Part shown: positions 26,032-37,983 of the stretch, one piece after another
Layout: every line of letters starts with the position of its first letter
Position numbering within the stretch: the stretch's first letter is position 1
Assembly: GCA_025093985.1 (NCBI GenBank)
Contig: JACAAK010000006.1
Location: 1,364,001 to 1,428,000 of the forward strand
Source: Calvatia gigantea
Taxonomy: Eukaryota; Basidiomycota; Agaricomycetes; Agaricales; Lycoperdaceae
Direction: 5' to 3'
Length of the DNA stretch: 64,000 nucleotides
The notes under the pieces: model-generated
What the model was told of the DNA's origin: nothing
The model's database searches: none
Seen by the model: the letters and a program-made list of their open reading frames with translations, nothing else
Translations under genes and position numbers: made by a program

Positions 26032-27234
26032 ATGGCGAGTGCGCTGGAACCGTTTGCGAATACACTACGATACATCACCACCACAAAGGTTCACCCATCT
26101 TTCCCTTTCCTTATCGCTCCCACTCTCCATGCTGCTCGGTGCGTCTTGCCTTGTCTCCATCTCACAGAGAAAGAGCCGCTCATGTCGTGTCCAACAGGAT
26201 ATCTATTGCGTATCAAGCCAATGCCCGAAAATCTCCTGGGCCTCTCTCCTGGGGTACCTACATAGCTGGCTACCTAATCATGGTATGCCCGCATTACACC
26301 ATCCACTCACCCACCCATCTCTGACCGTGGTTATAGTGCTGGGGAGGAGGTTTACTGTCCCACTTCATGCTAGGCCTTCCACCGCCTATGTTGTACTCTT
26401 TCGGACCATGGACCAACTACCTCTCAGTCCACTTGGTCCTCACAGCCCTCTTCACATTCTTCCCATCCGTAAGTCCCTCCCTCGACTAACACCGAGCGCT
26501 CACTTAAACCTGTTGGGCCAGCTTCTGCACCCACCGACATTCGACACTATCCTCTTCCCACTCGACGCACTCGTCCGAACTAACGCAGTAGTCAGCACCG
26601 TCTCCCTTCTCTCCCCCCTCTCTCCATCCTCTAAACAGATCAATTCATTGTACGTCAATTCCCCGTTGACACATATGATCGTAGGCGCCATCGTGTCCTC
26701 GGGTGGGGGCCTGGCCGCAGGCACATTAGGTGCGTGGACGAACCAATGGAGCATGAGCACCCCTCCCGTATTACGTGCCGGGGTCGGTACATGGGGTAGC
26801 TTGGATGTTTGGGGTGGTGCCTGTTGCTGGTATGTTTACTCTGCGTCCCTTGCAGATATTCTTGTTCCGCCCGATTCAAACTAATCTATTTACGTGTAGC
26901 TGCGGTTTATGGAATTGCAACAGACCATCCCGCATTCAAGTCCTTCCTCCCAACTATCCTCAACATGCCGCTCCTTTCCTCCATTGTTCAAATCGTACTC
27001 CCAGGCGCTGGTCCTGACGCCTTTGTAACGATGTCGTTCAAACCTACGGATGCTAGGGCGCTCGCCGGGTTTGTGTTGACTGTGTTCTTCGCTTTGAGGG
27101 TGTATAACGTTCATTGGGCTGGATCGACGGCAAATGCTGAATCCAAGACTACTGCAGGAAAGAAAGGAGGGAAGAAAGTTCAGGGCAATGACTTGAAAGA
27201 TTGGAATTTGGTATCATCTTTGAGAGTCGTGTAA
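26032..27234 (+). CDS. TRIC-type (TMEM38-like) cation channel family membrane protein
   Basis: Start MASALEPFANTLRYITTTKV at 26032. Exons can be followed through ISIAYQANARKSPGPLSW, the membrane segment GTYIAGYLIMCWGGGLLSHF, then MLGLPPPMLYSFGPWTNYLS, FDTILFPLDALVRTNAVVST, the glycine-rich segment MIVGAIVSSGGGLAAGTLGA, and a last part with VYGIATDHPAFKSFLP and TDARALAGFVLTVFFALRVY before a Lys-rich tail. The paired Gly-rich segments (WGGGLLSHF and SSGGGLAAGT) and six to seven hydrophobic helices fit the TRIC fold (trimeric intracellular cation channels of ER membranes). I could not fix the splice between LDVWGGA (about 26815) and AAVYGIATD (about 26899): the two are in different frames with no clean donor. 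The family call is by pattern, not by search. Confidence 0.6.
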
Positions 27235-27405
27235 AACGTGCTACTTATATCCTTTGTTGTTTTTTCATTGTCCCACCCCTCCGTTACGCCTAAGTACGAA
27301 TCGCAACTTTTGAATTACGCAGCACTCCGCAATAGAAAACAAGAAAACTATACTTCTACATGTGTAAGTGTTCATATACTAGTACATGCCCTTCGCTCTC
27401 TATCA

Positions 27406-29212
27406 CTACACAACACCTCTCGCCGCGATCTTCGCCAAGAAAACCTTCGTCTCCGCCAAAATCACCAACCGATCTGGTGGTGCAAAGACCATATTCGCAG
27501 ATGACATATTAGTAAAGAATTTCCCGAGGAGTGTCCCATCCGGAGCGAAGACCTATACGTTCAAACAAATCAGTTCTCATTGAACAGTCCTCCTCTCTCA
27601 GATGTTAAAAAAACGTTACCTGAACACCATCAGCACAAGCTGTATATACATTCCCCTGTGTATCGACTTGAATTCCGTCCGGAACGCCTGCGTCGATATA
27701 TGCCAATACTCTCCTGTTCGTGAATGCGTGCGTGCGTGGATCCACATCGAATGCGTATCTGTCGACCGAGTCATCCAGATTAACCAAAATCACATCTCTC
27801 CTTTACGATGACCAAAAAAAAAAAAAACTCACAGCGTAGCTGGTTCTGTCAAATTGTTCCCCAAGAATCCACCAGACGCTCCCGTATCAGCACTAGGTAC
27901 TCCACCCACATCATCAGCAAAATGACGTAGAGTAGAAGGTGGGGACGCACATGTACGCCGTCCGTCCATCTTTCGTAAACGCAATCCCATTCGGTTTATC
28001 AAAATCTGTCGCTACAACACGTACAGCGCCCGTATCAGGATCGAAGCGGTATACCTGACTCCGCATGAGCGGGTCAGGGCGGAAGTGGTTCAAAAATCCA
28101 TAACTGCGTGCATCATTCGCCCTCATAAGCCACCCACAGTTCATGCTCCAAAAGAAGAAAGGAAAACGTACATCACATCCGTGAAGAACAACTTCCCACT
28201 CGGATGTACCTTGATATCATTCAAAGAACTAAACTGCCTTCCATAATAGTTATTCAAGAGCACAGTAGCATTATGCGGTGTGTTTGGGTTGACGAGCGCG
28301 ATCGAAGGTGCACGGTCGCCCCGTCCCGAGTTTATGAGTATCAAGTTACCCTTGAACGGGCCTGTACCGCCATTAGTCATTTGGATACTTTCAGGTAGTG
28401 GGACCTAAAAAAACCCAACTCAGTTTCTCTAGATGTAACTAGGAAAGCGCCGAACTCACCTCCGTAACCGGCACATTCATATCCCCCTCCCCATTTTTCA
28501 CATCTCCCAACCTAATCTTAAACACCTTATTATTCCTCTCCAAATCACTCATCCCAAGCGGCCCTCCATCATTACTCGCAAAAAAAACTTCATCAGTCTC
28601 TGATACATAAATTGGCGCTTCATGCGCAAAAGCGAATGTGGCGTTGTGTGCTATTTCGCGTATGGACGGGTTGGGACCTAAGATTCCTAAGAACCTGAGG
28701 TTGAAGATTTGGAAGATGGGTGTGGAGGTGTTGGTTGGGTTGAAGAGTTGTGTGAAGGAGTCTGTGCGGAATGAGGAGGAATTGGCGCCGTTAGAATCTG
28801 GGAGGACTGCAAATGATTTTGGGTCGATGAACTATGTCGGAGTTGTTGTGAGGGAGAAAGGAAATGAAGTGATTTAAAAGGGGAGACTTACGACAGACTG
28901 AGGAGGTAGTTTGCCATCGAGCGTCGTCGAACTCGTCGTCGCTCTGTCGATTATCTTGTCCGCATGAGAGAGGACAATAGATAACCCGAGGAGCACAACC
29001 GAAGTCGTCACTATCCTTTTCACCATCGTTCTCTGATACTCTCGTCTTTCTTGCGGGTATGAGTCTGGCTTTACACCGGATGTTTTCGAGTCTAGACCTG
29101 CAGAAGCAATCGTAGCGCCACGGCTACTACCACCCTTGGGAGACTCATACTCCGGATTAACAGCCTTATTTATACCGCTTGTGTCGGCGGCATTTTGGTT
29201 TTTCACAGACAT
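27406..29212 (-). CDS. membrane-anchored SMP-30/gluconolactonase-like beta-propeller protein
   Basis: Seven exons on the minus strand: 29212-28892, 28831-28460, 28404-28172, 28103-27951, 27892-27833, 27758-27620, 27552-27406. The sum is 1425 nt, 474 residues. A cytosolic N-terminal tail of about 60 residues is followed by one hydrophobic segment (RIVTTSVVLLGLSIVLSHA, about 65-83). The protein therefore looks like a type II membrane protein or has an uncleaved signal anchor. The rest is a six-bladed propeller of the SMP-30/lactonase type: APIYVSETDEVFFASNDGGP, SSLNDIKVHPSGKLFFTDV (metal-ligand N-D), VYRFDPDTGAVRVVATDF, DKPNGIAFTKDGRTAYI, GVPDGIQVDTQGNVYTACAD. Several Asn-x-Ser/Thr sites suggest a secretory location. 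Likely a lactone or ester hydrolase; substrate unknown. Confidence 0.8.
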
Positions 29213-30435
29213 GGGAGTTTGGAAAAAGAACCCGCCAGAGAAGAAGATTCAGGTGAGAAGTGACCTTGGTGAAAAGAACTGTGGTGCTATGGTGGTCTTC
29301 TCCTCAACCGATGGGATTGCTCACAGTTCGTGGGGCTCCTAACGTTCGGGTTGTGCATGTGATGGTACCACGAGGCCAAAGCGAGAGATAATCAGTAATT
29401 TTTGTATAAAGACCCCTCTTTTTGAATGTGAGGGTAAATGGCGATAGAGTGGGAGGTTTCAAAGGCACCGATTATCCAACATTCAGTAATCCGATTCCAA
29501 GCTTCAGGTCTTCAAAAGGGGGTGGGAAGGGAATGCCCACGAGTGTAGGCCCAGTGAATATCCGACCGGAAATTGCCTGCAGTACAACGTCATATCAAGT
29601 GAAAACTCAGTTCTATTTGAGCAACTTCTATCGGACTTCTCCATAGTTCTTCTCAAGATCGATTCTTCAGCACACTGCGTCAATGACTCAAGCTCAAGTG
29701 TGGCGTTGGTTATACTGATCTCATGGGAAGATGAAGGAACGCTATCCGAGCAAGCCGAGACAGGATTTATAGCAAAACCGTGTAGGTTCAGGTATTCCTT
29801 TGTTAATTGGCCATTAAAGAATTCCGCCACTGTCTGAGAAATCAATGAAATCAACGTCAGAACGTTCGTATATAGCTCACAGAAAGTATCACAAAAGGGT
29901 GACTGAATTCATTTATGCCCTTGGTGAAGATTAATGTCGACGAATGAGGTCAGGAACCAGAAGTTACAGAGAACTGACGGCGAGCGCTCGTCCAATTGCG
30001 TGCAAAAAGTGTACCTTTCAAGACAATATGCTCCGCGCTTCTTGAGGCCCATATAATATTGATATTATCAGCGTCACATCAACCTTGTCAGCGCAGTGAG
30101 TCGACATTGTCCAACTTCGGGGCGGCGGGGGGGGGGGCGCGGTTACCGAATTTAGTCCGAGCCTCAGCCCAACACGTTTTAGTACTGGGAGGGTTGCTCA
30201 AAGCGGCGTGGAGCGCAGGGCTCAACGGCAGTACTAGTCCACGGGGCAGCAGAATAATGACTGTAGGTATTCCAGAGAACAAACTAGTCAATAGGGGTAT
30301 ACCTAACCTAAAACATTACGCTTTTGGTCACGGTCAAAGATGAAGATTCAATACGGGAATACAATGTCCACCTTACCCAGTGAGTAGCCTGCTTACTCGC
30401 TCTAATGGTCTGCGGCCGTCACTTTAACTCTTAAT
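29213..30435. other. intergenic, nothing recognised
   Basis: Contains the promoter of the SMP-30-like gene at its left end and a run of eleven G at about 30127-30137. Open frames here lack recognisable domains. Confidence 0.4.
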
Positions 30436-31110
30436 CTAACCATCGCCGACGGCGGAAAACTGCATCAGCCCATCCTCCAGTTCACAAGTTGACTTTTCTT
30501 TCCAGAAGTAGTTCCAGCTCGATAACGATAGGTTTGGATAATATGTGATCATGAAGAGTAAGTCTACGACCAAAGTCTTGCATCCAACGTCCTCCTTGGA
30601 GGTAACCGTGCAAGGTCGGCCCGCCATGACCCAGCACCGAGTAAGCCAACATGTCATCAGAAGACGGCGATAAATATCTCATCTGTCCGGGTCCTTGCTT
30701 CCATGCCATTGCATCAATATCAATGGTACTTTTTCTCGCTTTCTAAGATGTTATCATCGAGACATGATAACATGTCTAGATCAGATCCATCAAAGATTCT
30801 TTAAAGTGGTAACCTCATATGGAAATCCACTTTTCACACTTACTCCCAAAACCCTTGATTTTTTGGCTTTCTATCATCGGCTGGGACTCAGGTATGATAT
30901 CCTATTTTGCGGTATCACCAATACAAAGGGTCTTGTCTCGTAAAAGTAGTCGGCATGGAGCGTCTCGCTGCACACTTTTCGTCCAACATCTTCGGGCAAT
31001 CTGGGCCATTTGGCAAATACCAATTTTTTTGATATTCTACTCCTTGACGCAACATGGCATGGCCACCACTCGTAATACGGCCTGTCTCCGACGATTGAGT
31101 CCAACCCATT
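30436..31110 (-). other. possible coding remnant of unknown family
   Basis: Two minus-strand frames look protein-like but cannot be joined. One (about 31104-30874) reads DRPYYEWWPCHVASRSRISK then KLVFAKWPRLPEDVGRKV. The other (30709-30482) reads PSSDDMLAYSVLGHGGPTLH then GYLQGGRWMQDFGRRLTLHD. Composition (many Trp, Tyr, Pro-Arg) is unlike random translation. Stop codons and about 150 bp of unreadable sequence separate them. It may be a decayed gene or exons of an unrecognised one. Confidence 0.25.
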
Positions 31111-31974
31111 GAATATTATTTAGTGGAATATCTTTGGTCCAGACAAGGATCTCATGGGGTAGTCCCTTACCTCCATCAGTACTTGACACTGGGCAATGAA
31201 CTGACCCTGGATTCACTGACTGTCGTCACGAAATAATCATCACTGTCTACACATCCGTCTATCTGTCCCCCACTTTACCTTCTTCCCCGTTCGAGGTCCC
31301 CAAGATACCTTTTCCGTTATATCGGGTGGCTTCCAGTTTCCACGCATTGACTACCGATTGGTCCCGTGCACGTAAATCTACATCTTACACTCTACACGTG
31401 GACGCGTAAAAACAGCAGATCGGCTGTGATTCTTTTGGGAAGGCAGGGAGAAGAACTGGACTTAAAGACGTGCGGACGCATGCCAGCTTAGGTACGTTGC
31501 CCAACACAATAGCCAAAAGACGCCTTCCACATACAAACCTTTGCTAGGTATGTAAGCAAGCGGGACATTCGAGTCTACCTGCCCGCTCCTTCTTTTTCCC
31601 GGCGTTGTCTCTCTGTGGTCTGAAATTCCTTGCACCCTTTGACAGGTACATATCAGTGTCGTAATCTGAGGGTCTATCTTTAATACCTGTCTCCTACACG
31701 TGGGAGGGTCTACTTTTTTTTTTTTTGACAAACCTCGGATTTAAAGTGAGAAGGACGTTAAAACCTATCAGAGGTGGACACCCGGCGGCTACCCCGACAC
31801 ACTCCTTCTGCGTTGGATCTTGTCCCCTCTTCTGTCGTTGAGCCGTGTGCTCGGCCATTACCATAGACGACTTCTACTGGGATTATTGGGATCGAAGGTG
31901 AGCCCTGTAGTTTAACCTTTCAAGGAGCGAACGTCGAACAAACGATTTTTACCCTTGCAGATAGGCAACTAGAG
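31111..31974. other. upstream region of the desaturase gene
   Basis: About 860 bp without a recognised gene. A CGAAGGTGAGCC stretch at 31891-31902 followed by ACCCTTGCAG at 31951-31960 has the look of a 5' UTR intron for the desaturase gene. Confidence 0.35.
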
Positions 31975-33579
31975 ATGATGACGCAGTCATTGATTTACTT
32001 CCAGCCCTCGTATTGGACGAGAGACTTTCCCCCCATCATTGGGATTAGATGGTTTAATGTGGCAGTCCTCGCCATTACACCCGCTATCGCGCTATATGGT
32101 TTCATGACCCTACCAGCAAAAAAAGAAACCATGGTGTTTTCCGTTTTGTATTACATGTTCTCAATGTTAGGTGGGAATTTAGATAATTCTTTCTCTCAGC
32201 TCGTGACACTCAGGCTTTTCCCGCATATCATCCACACAGGTATAACAGCAGGTATGGCCAATTTCCGTTCCTACAACGACAAGTCTACATGAAATTCCAG
32301 GTTACCATAGATTATGGTCCCATCGGTCATACACTGCGTCTGTTCCTCTACGTCTATTTCTGCTCTTCGGCGGGACAAGTGCGGTCCAGGGCTCCTGTCT
32401 TTGGTGGGCCAAATCACACCGTTCACACCATCGCCACACCGACACCGAATTAGACCCGTATAACTCTGCTCGAGGCTTGCTCTGGACACACCTAGGATGG
32501 ATGTTAGTCAAAACAAAATCGAAGACGGGTGTGGGAATGGGGGGTGTCGATGTAAGCGACCTGAAAAAAGACGTGTTGATGAGGTGGCAACATAGGTGGT
32601 ACTTCGCGTTGGCGGTGATTTGGGGTGTGTTCGTACCGGTTCTTGTTGCGGGACTGCTTTGGAAGGATTGGTGGGGTGGGGTGTGCTTCGCTGGCGCAGC
32701 AAGGTTAACGCTTGCACATCATGTTAAGTTTTTTGAGTATACGTTCTGTTACAACCAAGCTAATTGTGAATATAACATTTACAGAGCACGTTCTGTATCA
32801 ACTCGATTGCGCACTATCTTGGGTCAACGCCGTACGATGATACACTTTCCCCGCGCGACCACTTGCTCTCTGCAATCCTGACCATGGGCGAAGGCTATCA
32901 TAACTTCCACCATCAGTTCCCAATGGATTACCGCAATGCGTATATGTGGTATCAATGGGACCCGACAAAATGGTTTATTGCCACGTGTAGTTGGGTGAGG
33001 TTGGCAAGAGATCTGAAGGCGTTCAGTGGAAACGAGATAGAGAAGGGAATGCTAACTATGGAACTGAAGAGACTGAAGAAGGTGCAAGACGGTTTGGTGT
33101 GGCCTCCGAAGAAGGAAGAATTGTATGTTTGGACTTGGGAAAGATGTGAGTTCTTCCTTGTTTTTACTCACATCGATATCTGCTTGCTAACTTACTCCCC
33201 AGTTAAAAAAGAGGCGAATGGACGCCCTCTAGTTCTCATCTCTGGATTCGTTCATGACACATCAACATTCATCATAAACCATCCAGGCGGAAAACGGTTA
33301 TTAGAGTCTTACGCGGGGAAAGATGCGACAGAAGCCTTTTTTGGGGGAGTCTATAGACATTCGAATGCCGCTCAAAATGTACGTGAGGTGTCTTGGCCTT
33401 CTTTCTCTCCTCCGCTTTTTGTTGTCATGCACGAATACTGACGCCGAGTTCGACATATGTGCGAACAGTTGCTAGCCATGATGCGTGTCGGCATGATCGA
33501 AGAAAACAAGGAGACACAAGAAGTAACGCCGCCTTCAGAGAGGCTATACATTGCACAGAGAGGCGACACCTATTCTTGA
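31975..33579 (+). CDS. OLE1: delta-9 acyl-CoA desaturase fused to cytochrome b5
   Basis: ER enzyme that makes oleic/palmitoleic acid from saturated acyl-CoA. Six exons: 31975-32170, 32240-32251, 32301-32722, 32785-33145, 33203-33378, 33469-33579. The sum is 1278 nt, 425 residues. Four hydrophobic helices frame three histidine boxes: HRLWSH, HRSHHRHTD and GEGYHNFHHQFP. The C-terminal cytochrome b5 domain (about 345-410) contains the heme motif INHPGGKRLLESYAGKDATE and a second axial His in YRHSNAAQN. The second exon is only 12 nt and supplies the GITAG just before the first histidine box. It is required for the phase and for the family motif. The N-terminus is short compared with yeast Ole1; an additional upstream exon is possible. 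Confidence 0.92.
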
Positions 33580-34823
33580 TGGCTGGTTTAGGTCTTGTTA
33601 TAGTTATGAGCTTGGATTTTGATTGATATCCATTGAATGGAACGCAATTTTTTTTGCAGAATCAAAAGCCGGTCCTACCCTTGCAGGTTGGTTGGCTCCC
33701 CAATTGTTCTCTCTAGGACTTTGGATCCCTTCGAACGACAATCAGTGACCGTCACTCTCTGATAGGCACGGCTCCATCAGGTGCGACGTCGGGGCCGCTC
33801 GAAGGGTCTAATTACTGGGGGGTAATGGTGCATATTCCTTTTTCGCTTCGGCTTTGGCTCTGCAAATTTCAGCGTCACGGCGAACAGAAAGGAAACGTGA
33901 AATGGTCTCCCGATCCACCGTAAGGTGAAGAAAGCAGTGCGACGACAACCTGGATCATCTGCACAAAGGGCGGTTTCCAGGCAGAGAGAGTGGGACATCT
34001 ACTTCTCCCTATTGAATACCCAAGCGATGACGAAGATACGAAGAGATGACTACATGTGGTTGAAACGGCCGTTTAGGCAGAGGACCGACTGTAGTGAATC
34101 AGCTTTTGTGATTGCGTATGTTGCGAGTCATTGCCAGTGGATGATTTGAGCAGACGGCAAACATCCACGAACAACCAACCGCTGTTCGACTTCGTGGTGC
34201 CGGATAATCTGCTGACCACTTAGGAAGCGCCTGGTTTTGCATCCTCTTGAAGTTTCGTTCTGGTACTTTGGAGCTTGCTCTCGGCTTTCTAACACATATA
34301 CATATCCCTTTTGGAATGCACCCATGCATCATCGTCCTCTGGTAACGTTGACTGTATGGGAATACCTGGGCAATGCCTGAATAGAATTACGGACCTCATC
34401 TGAGAGCGCGCTCCGGCCCCGTGTCGGCATCCTGGGCTCTGCTTGAGTCAGATTTGTTACCATGTGATACGAAGGTAACAAGTGGTTTGCAGCTAGCGAG
34501 TGTGTTGTGCCTCACTTCCAATAGAGATATTGGCATTTTAGGTAGATACTTGTAGTTACTTCTGAATGGGCTCACTATATAAATAACATAGCGTATGGGC
34601 TCCTGGGCTCTTCACGCTTTAAGTTCGCTTGCGGTAGTGTGCAAATAAAGCATTCGACACGTCTTCAGCAAGAGCGCCGTTTCACACGTGACTAATAGGA
34701 AGCAGGAGGTTATTCGGTCGGTCTGATGGCGAATGGTCGGGATTTAGTCGGCCGATAACCCTGACTCTAACCAAAAAAAACTTTTTAACGAAAGTTTGTC
34801 TTTCAATCCAACATCCACTAGCA
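33580..34823. other. intergenic, nothing recognised; promoter of ILV5 at its right end
   Basis: About 1.24 kb. Short frames (for example 33925-34149) show no domain. The last 100 bp before 34824 contain AACCAAAAAAAACTTTTTAA and CAATCCAACATCC, typical of a strong fungal promoter/5' UTR. Confidence 0.4.
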
Positions 34824-36335
34824 ATGACTTCCTTCGCTGCGCGCTCAGCCTCTCAAGCCCTCCGTGCTTCCCGTCGTGCCTCTGGCATTGTCGGAAAAAG
34901 CGCTTTTAGACCTGCCCAGGTCGCATCCTACTCCCTGTTCGCAAGGGCTGCAGCTGCGAAGGGCGTCCAAACACCTGCTCTTTCCGGTGTCCGTGGAGTT
35001 AAGACCCTCGACTTTGCCGGTACCAAGGAGACCGTCTACGAACGCGCCGACTGGCCATTGGCAAAACTCCAGGACTATTTTAAGAACGACACCCTTGCGC
35101 TCATCGGCTATGGTTCACAAGGTCACGGCCAGGGTTTAAACGCTCGCGATAATGGCCTCAATGTCATCATTGGTGTCCGCGAGAACGGCGAAAGCTGGAA
35201 GCAGGCCATTGAGGATGGTTGGGTAGGTCGTTTCAACTCGCCTATGAAGCATCGCTGATTGTTTTTCTAGGTCCCTGGACAGACACTCTTCCCCATTGAG
35301 GAGGCCATCAACAGGGGAACTATCATCATGAACTTGCTCTCGGATGCGGCTCAGTCCCAAACCTGGCCTAAGATTGCTCCCCTCATCATTCCTGGCAAGA
35401 CCCTCTACTTCTCCCACGGTTTCTCCGTTGTCTACAAGGAAGATACCCATGTTATCCCTCCTAAGGATGTTGATGTCATCCTTGTGGCTCCCAAAGGTTC
35501 TGGCCGGACCGTCCGTACCCTCTTCAAAGAGGGCCGTGGCATTAACTCCTCCATTGCTGTCTGGCAAGATGTTACTGGCAAGGCCAAGGAGAAAGCTATT
35601 GCCCTCGGCGTTGGTATTGGCTCTGGCTACATGTATGAAACGACTTTCGAGAAAGAGGTCTACTCTGATCTCTACGGAGAGCGCGGTGTGGTGAGTCATG
35701 TCCTTAATGTGATCTTAGTATGGTTACTCATGTTCTTTTTCCCATCGCTTTTTTAGCTTATGGGTGGTATCCGTAAGTTCTATTACCCCTATGTAGAAGG
35801 TCTTACTTAACTACTTGGCAGAGGGTCTTTTCTTGGCTCAATACCAGGTCCTCCGCAAGAATGGTCATAGTCCCTCGGAAGCCTTCAACGAAACTGTTGA
35901 AGAGGCTACCCAATCCCTCTACCCTTTGATCGGCCAGAAGGGGTAAGTCTTCATACCCGCGTTTTTAGTGTTTGGCTACCATTTTAATAATTGATTACAG
36001 TATGGATTACATGTACAATGCTTGCTCAACGACCGCTCGTCGTGGTGCCCTTGACTGGGCACCCATCTTCGAGAAGGCCAATGTCCCTATCTTCGAGAAG
36101 CTTTATGAGAGCGTGAAGAACGGTACTGAGACGCGTAAATCCCTCGAATATAACAGCCGCCCTACCTACCGTCAAGACCTTGCCAAGGAGTTGGCTGAGA
36201 TTGATAACCAGGAGATCTGGCGTGCAGGTGCGTCCAAATCGTGACTTCTTTCATAGCCTTGTTAATGACAATGTATCTCCAACAGGCAAGGTTGTGCGTT
36301 CATTACGACCTGATTACAAGCCCGATTCCGAGTAG
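34824..36335 (+). CDS. ILV5: ketol-acid reductoisomerase, mitochondrial
   Basis: Second step of valine/isoleucine synthesis (acetohydroxy acid isomeroreduction with NADPH and Mg). Six exons: 34824-35222, 35271-35690, 35757-35772, 35822-35942, 36001-36227, 36286-36335. The sum is 1233 nt, 410 residues, normal for fungal Ilv5. The N-terminus ([20 protein letters not shown]) is an Arg/Ser/Ala-rich mitochondrial presequence. NADPH loop [20 protein letters not shown]; substrate/metal region [19 protein letters not shown]-terminal knotted domain with [20 protein letters not shown] and [19 protein letters not shown]. The third exon is only 16 nt (LMGGI). C-ending codons predominate, consistent with high expression. 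Confidence 0.95.
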
Positions 36336-37983
36336 AGTGTTGTAGGGCTGTAGAGTTTAGAGCCAAAAGCACTATTAATGCATTGCTGTTCAGTTCTGAT
36401 ATTGGCATGATCTTTTTGTACTTCTACATACCCCTCTATTGTTCAGTGCTTAATTTCATGATTGTGGCCAGGAATTCAATATTGTTGTTCTGTGAAGCCT
36501 CGTTGCTTATACCTGGTAAGTAATACAGTCCTGGAGTTGTGAAGCTAGTGCTCGCTTTGGTCTCGTCATCTGGCTACATAAATCCACACTAAAGTAGACG
36601 AACGAAAACTCATTTCAGCAGAATGACTCAAATGCGTCGGTCACTTCACAGTGCCGGAATGTCACCATCGTGGTTCATGAAAACCTTACCTACGATGAGT
36701 TACTGTAGATCCCCAATGGATATCATACTCAATTCCTTAAATTAATAGTGGCGAAGAACGCAAAGAATCTTACGCGAAATGGTTTGAGGGCCGGGTCCGG
36801 CTCGAGCGTCACAGTGTTCTAAATTCCAGTAAAGCCGTTCCTCCGATTAGTGGCAAACGCGTCTACAACGTGAACAACATTCGAAGTAAACGATGACCCA
36901 TGGTTCAAATTGGAGCCACCCAGCGGACTGAAGAATATTTCTGAGGCATCGTGCAGTCGCGGCTGGGAGCGAAACCCAGCAGAGACGGGCAGTGAAAAAT
37001 CATCGTAAGCTCAATAAGGTTTGAGGCTTGATTATATCCCGGCTTTGCAGAGCAAAATGCAAACATGCCACTGATGTGAATGCACAGAAGCAAGTGACAC
37101 TCGCAAGTTCTTGTCGGGACATGATTAAAAAGGAGCTGGGAGGTAGAATGGATGAAATCGTTGGTATTCTCCAGTCTCTTCAATTCCCCCGAGCCAACGG
37201 AGAGGCAGCAGGTCGGGGAAGCTGGGATAATTGGGTCCAACAAGCAATTGCTGTCAAGATGTTCCTGGTGGAGAGGTATCTAAGAACCATGTGTTTATCT
37301 TATCATCTGCTACAGAACGAGTTCACAGATCTTTAGAGAACAAAACGCAGATACAAAAAATGAAAAGACACTGAAAGAGGACGAAGATGAAGCTAGAGGA
37401 TATGTCGAGACCATAAGGAAGCCCTGCTGTGAGGTTGTAAGGTTGCGAGAGAGAGTCGAGGACAAAGCAGCAAGTTCGGTTGAAGCGCAGATTGGAACGA
37501 GGTAGGTTGGAAATCTCTTCGGCTAACGCCACTAGGTCAAGAAATAGAGAGACTTATGAACAAGCTGTCATGCGGAGATCATTGGTGGATCTTTGCCGTG
37601 TTGTTCGTATGTTTTTCTACTCGGGTGTTTCTTATGTCGCGCAGTGCAATGTTGGAGGAGGAATGGAAAGGGTGTAAAGAGGATCCCAAAGACATTCGTG
37701 CACAAAGGGGCCGGTGCGAAGAGATTAAACTGGGTGTTGCCCAAGTAATGGTGAATTTTGTGGCAGGTGTAACTTATGACAAAGTAGCAGATCGGCGGCA
37801 GAGCGGACTCAACGGAGACTGGTGAGCGACATAAAAGCCAGTTTCTGATTGGCTGGGGGGCCTCGCCAATTCAACGTATTCACGTGCCCAGTGACATAAA
37901 TTTGTAGTCCGTTAGTCCGATCCCTTCCATTCACCTCTTGACCTCTTCCGTCGTCGCCGACACTCCCTCCATCGTCATCGACG
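36336..37983. other. intergenic; possible small unknown gene on the plus strand near 37028-37826
   Basis: Mostly unassigned. On the plus strand, 37028-37826 contains charged, helix-forming frames (MIKKELGGRMDEIVGILQSL; CEVVRLRERVEDKAASSVEA; RLERGRLEISSANATRSRNR) that could be exons of a coiled-coil protein ending in a hydrophobic segment (WWIFAVLFVCFSTRVFLM). I could not build a consistent splice model and recognise no family. The last 60 bp before 37984 are the pyrimidine-rich leader of the aconitase gene. Confidence 0.3.

Noticed and set aside
30748..30771. Short hairpin with TGTTATCAT / ATGATAACA arms
   Set aside because: Nine-base arms in an AT-rich context are expected by chance; no terminator-type or RNA-gene role can be supported.
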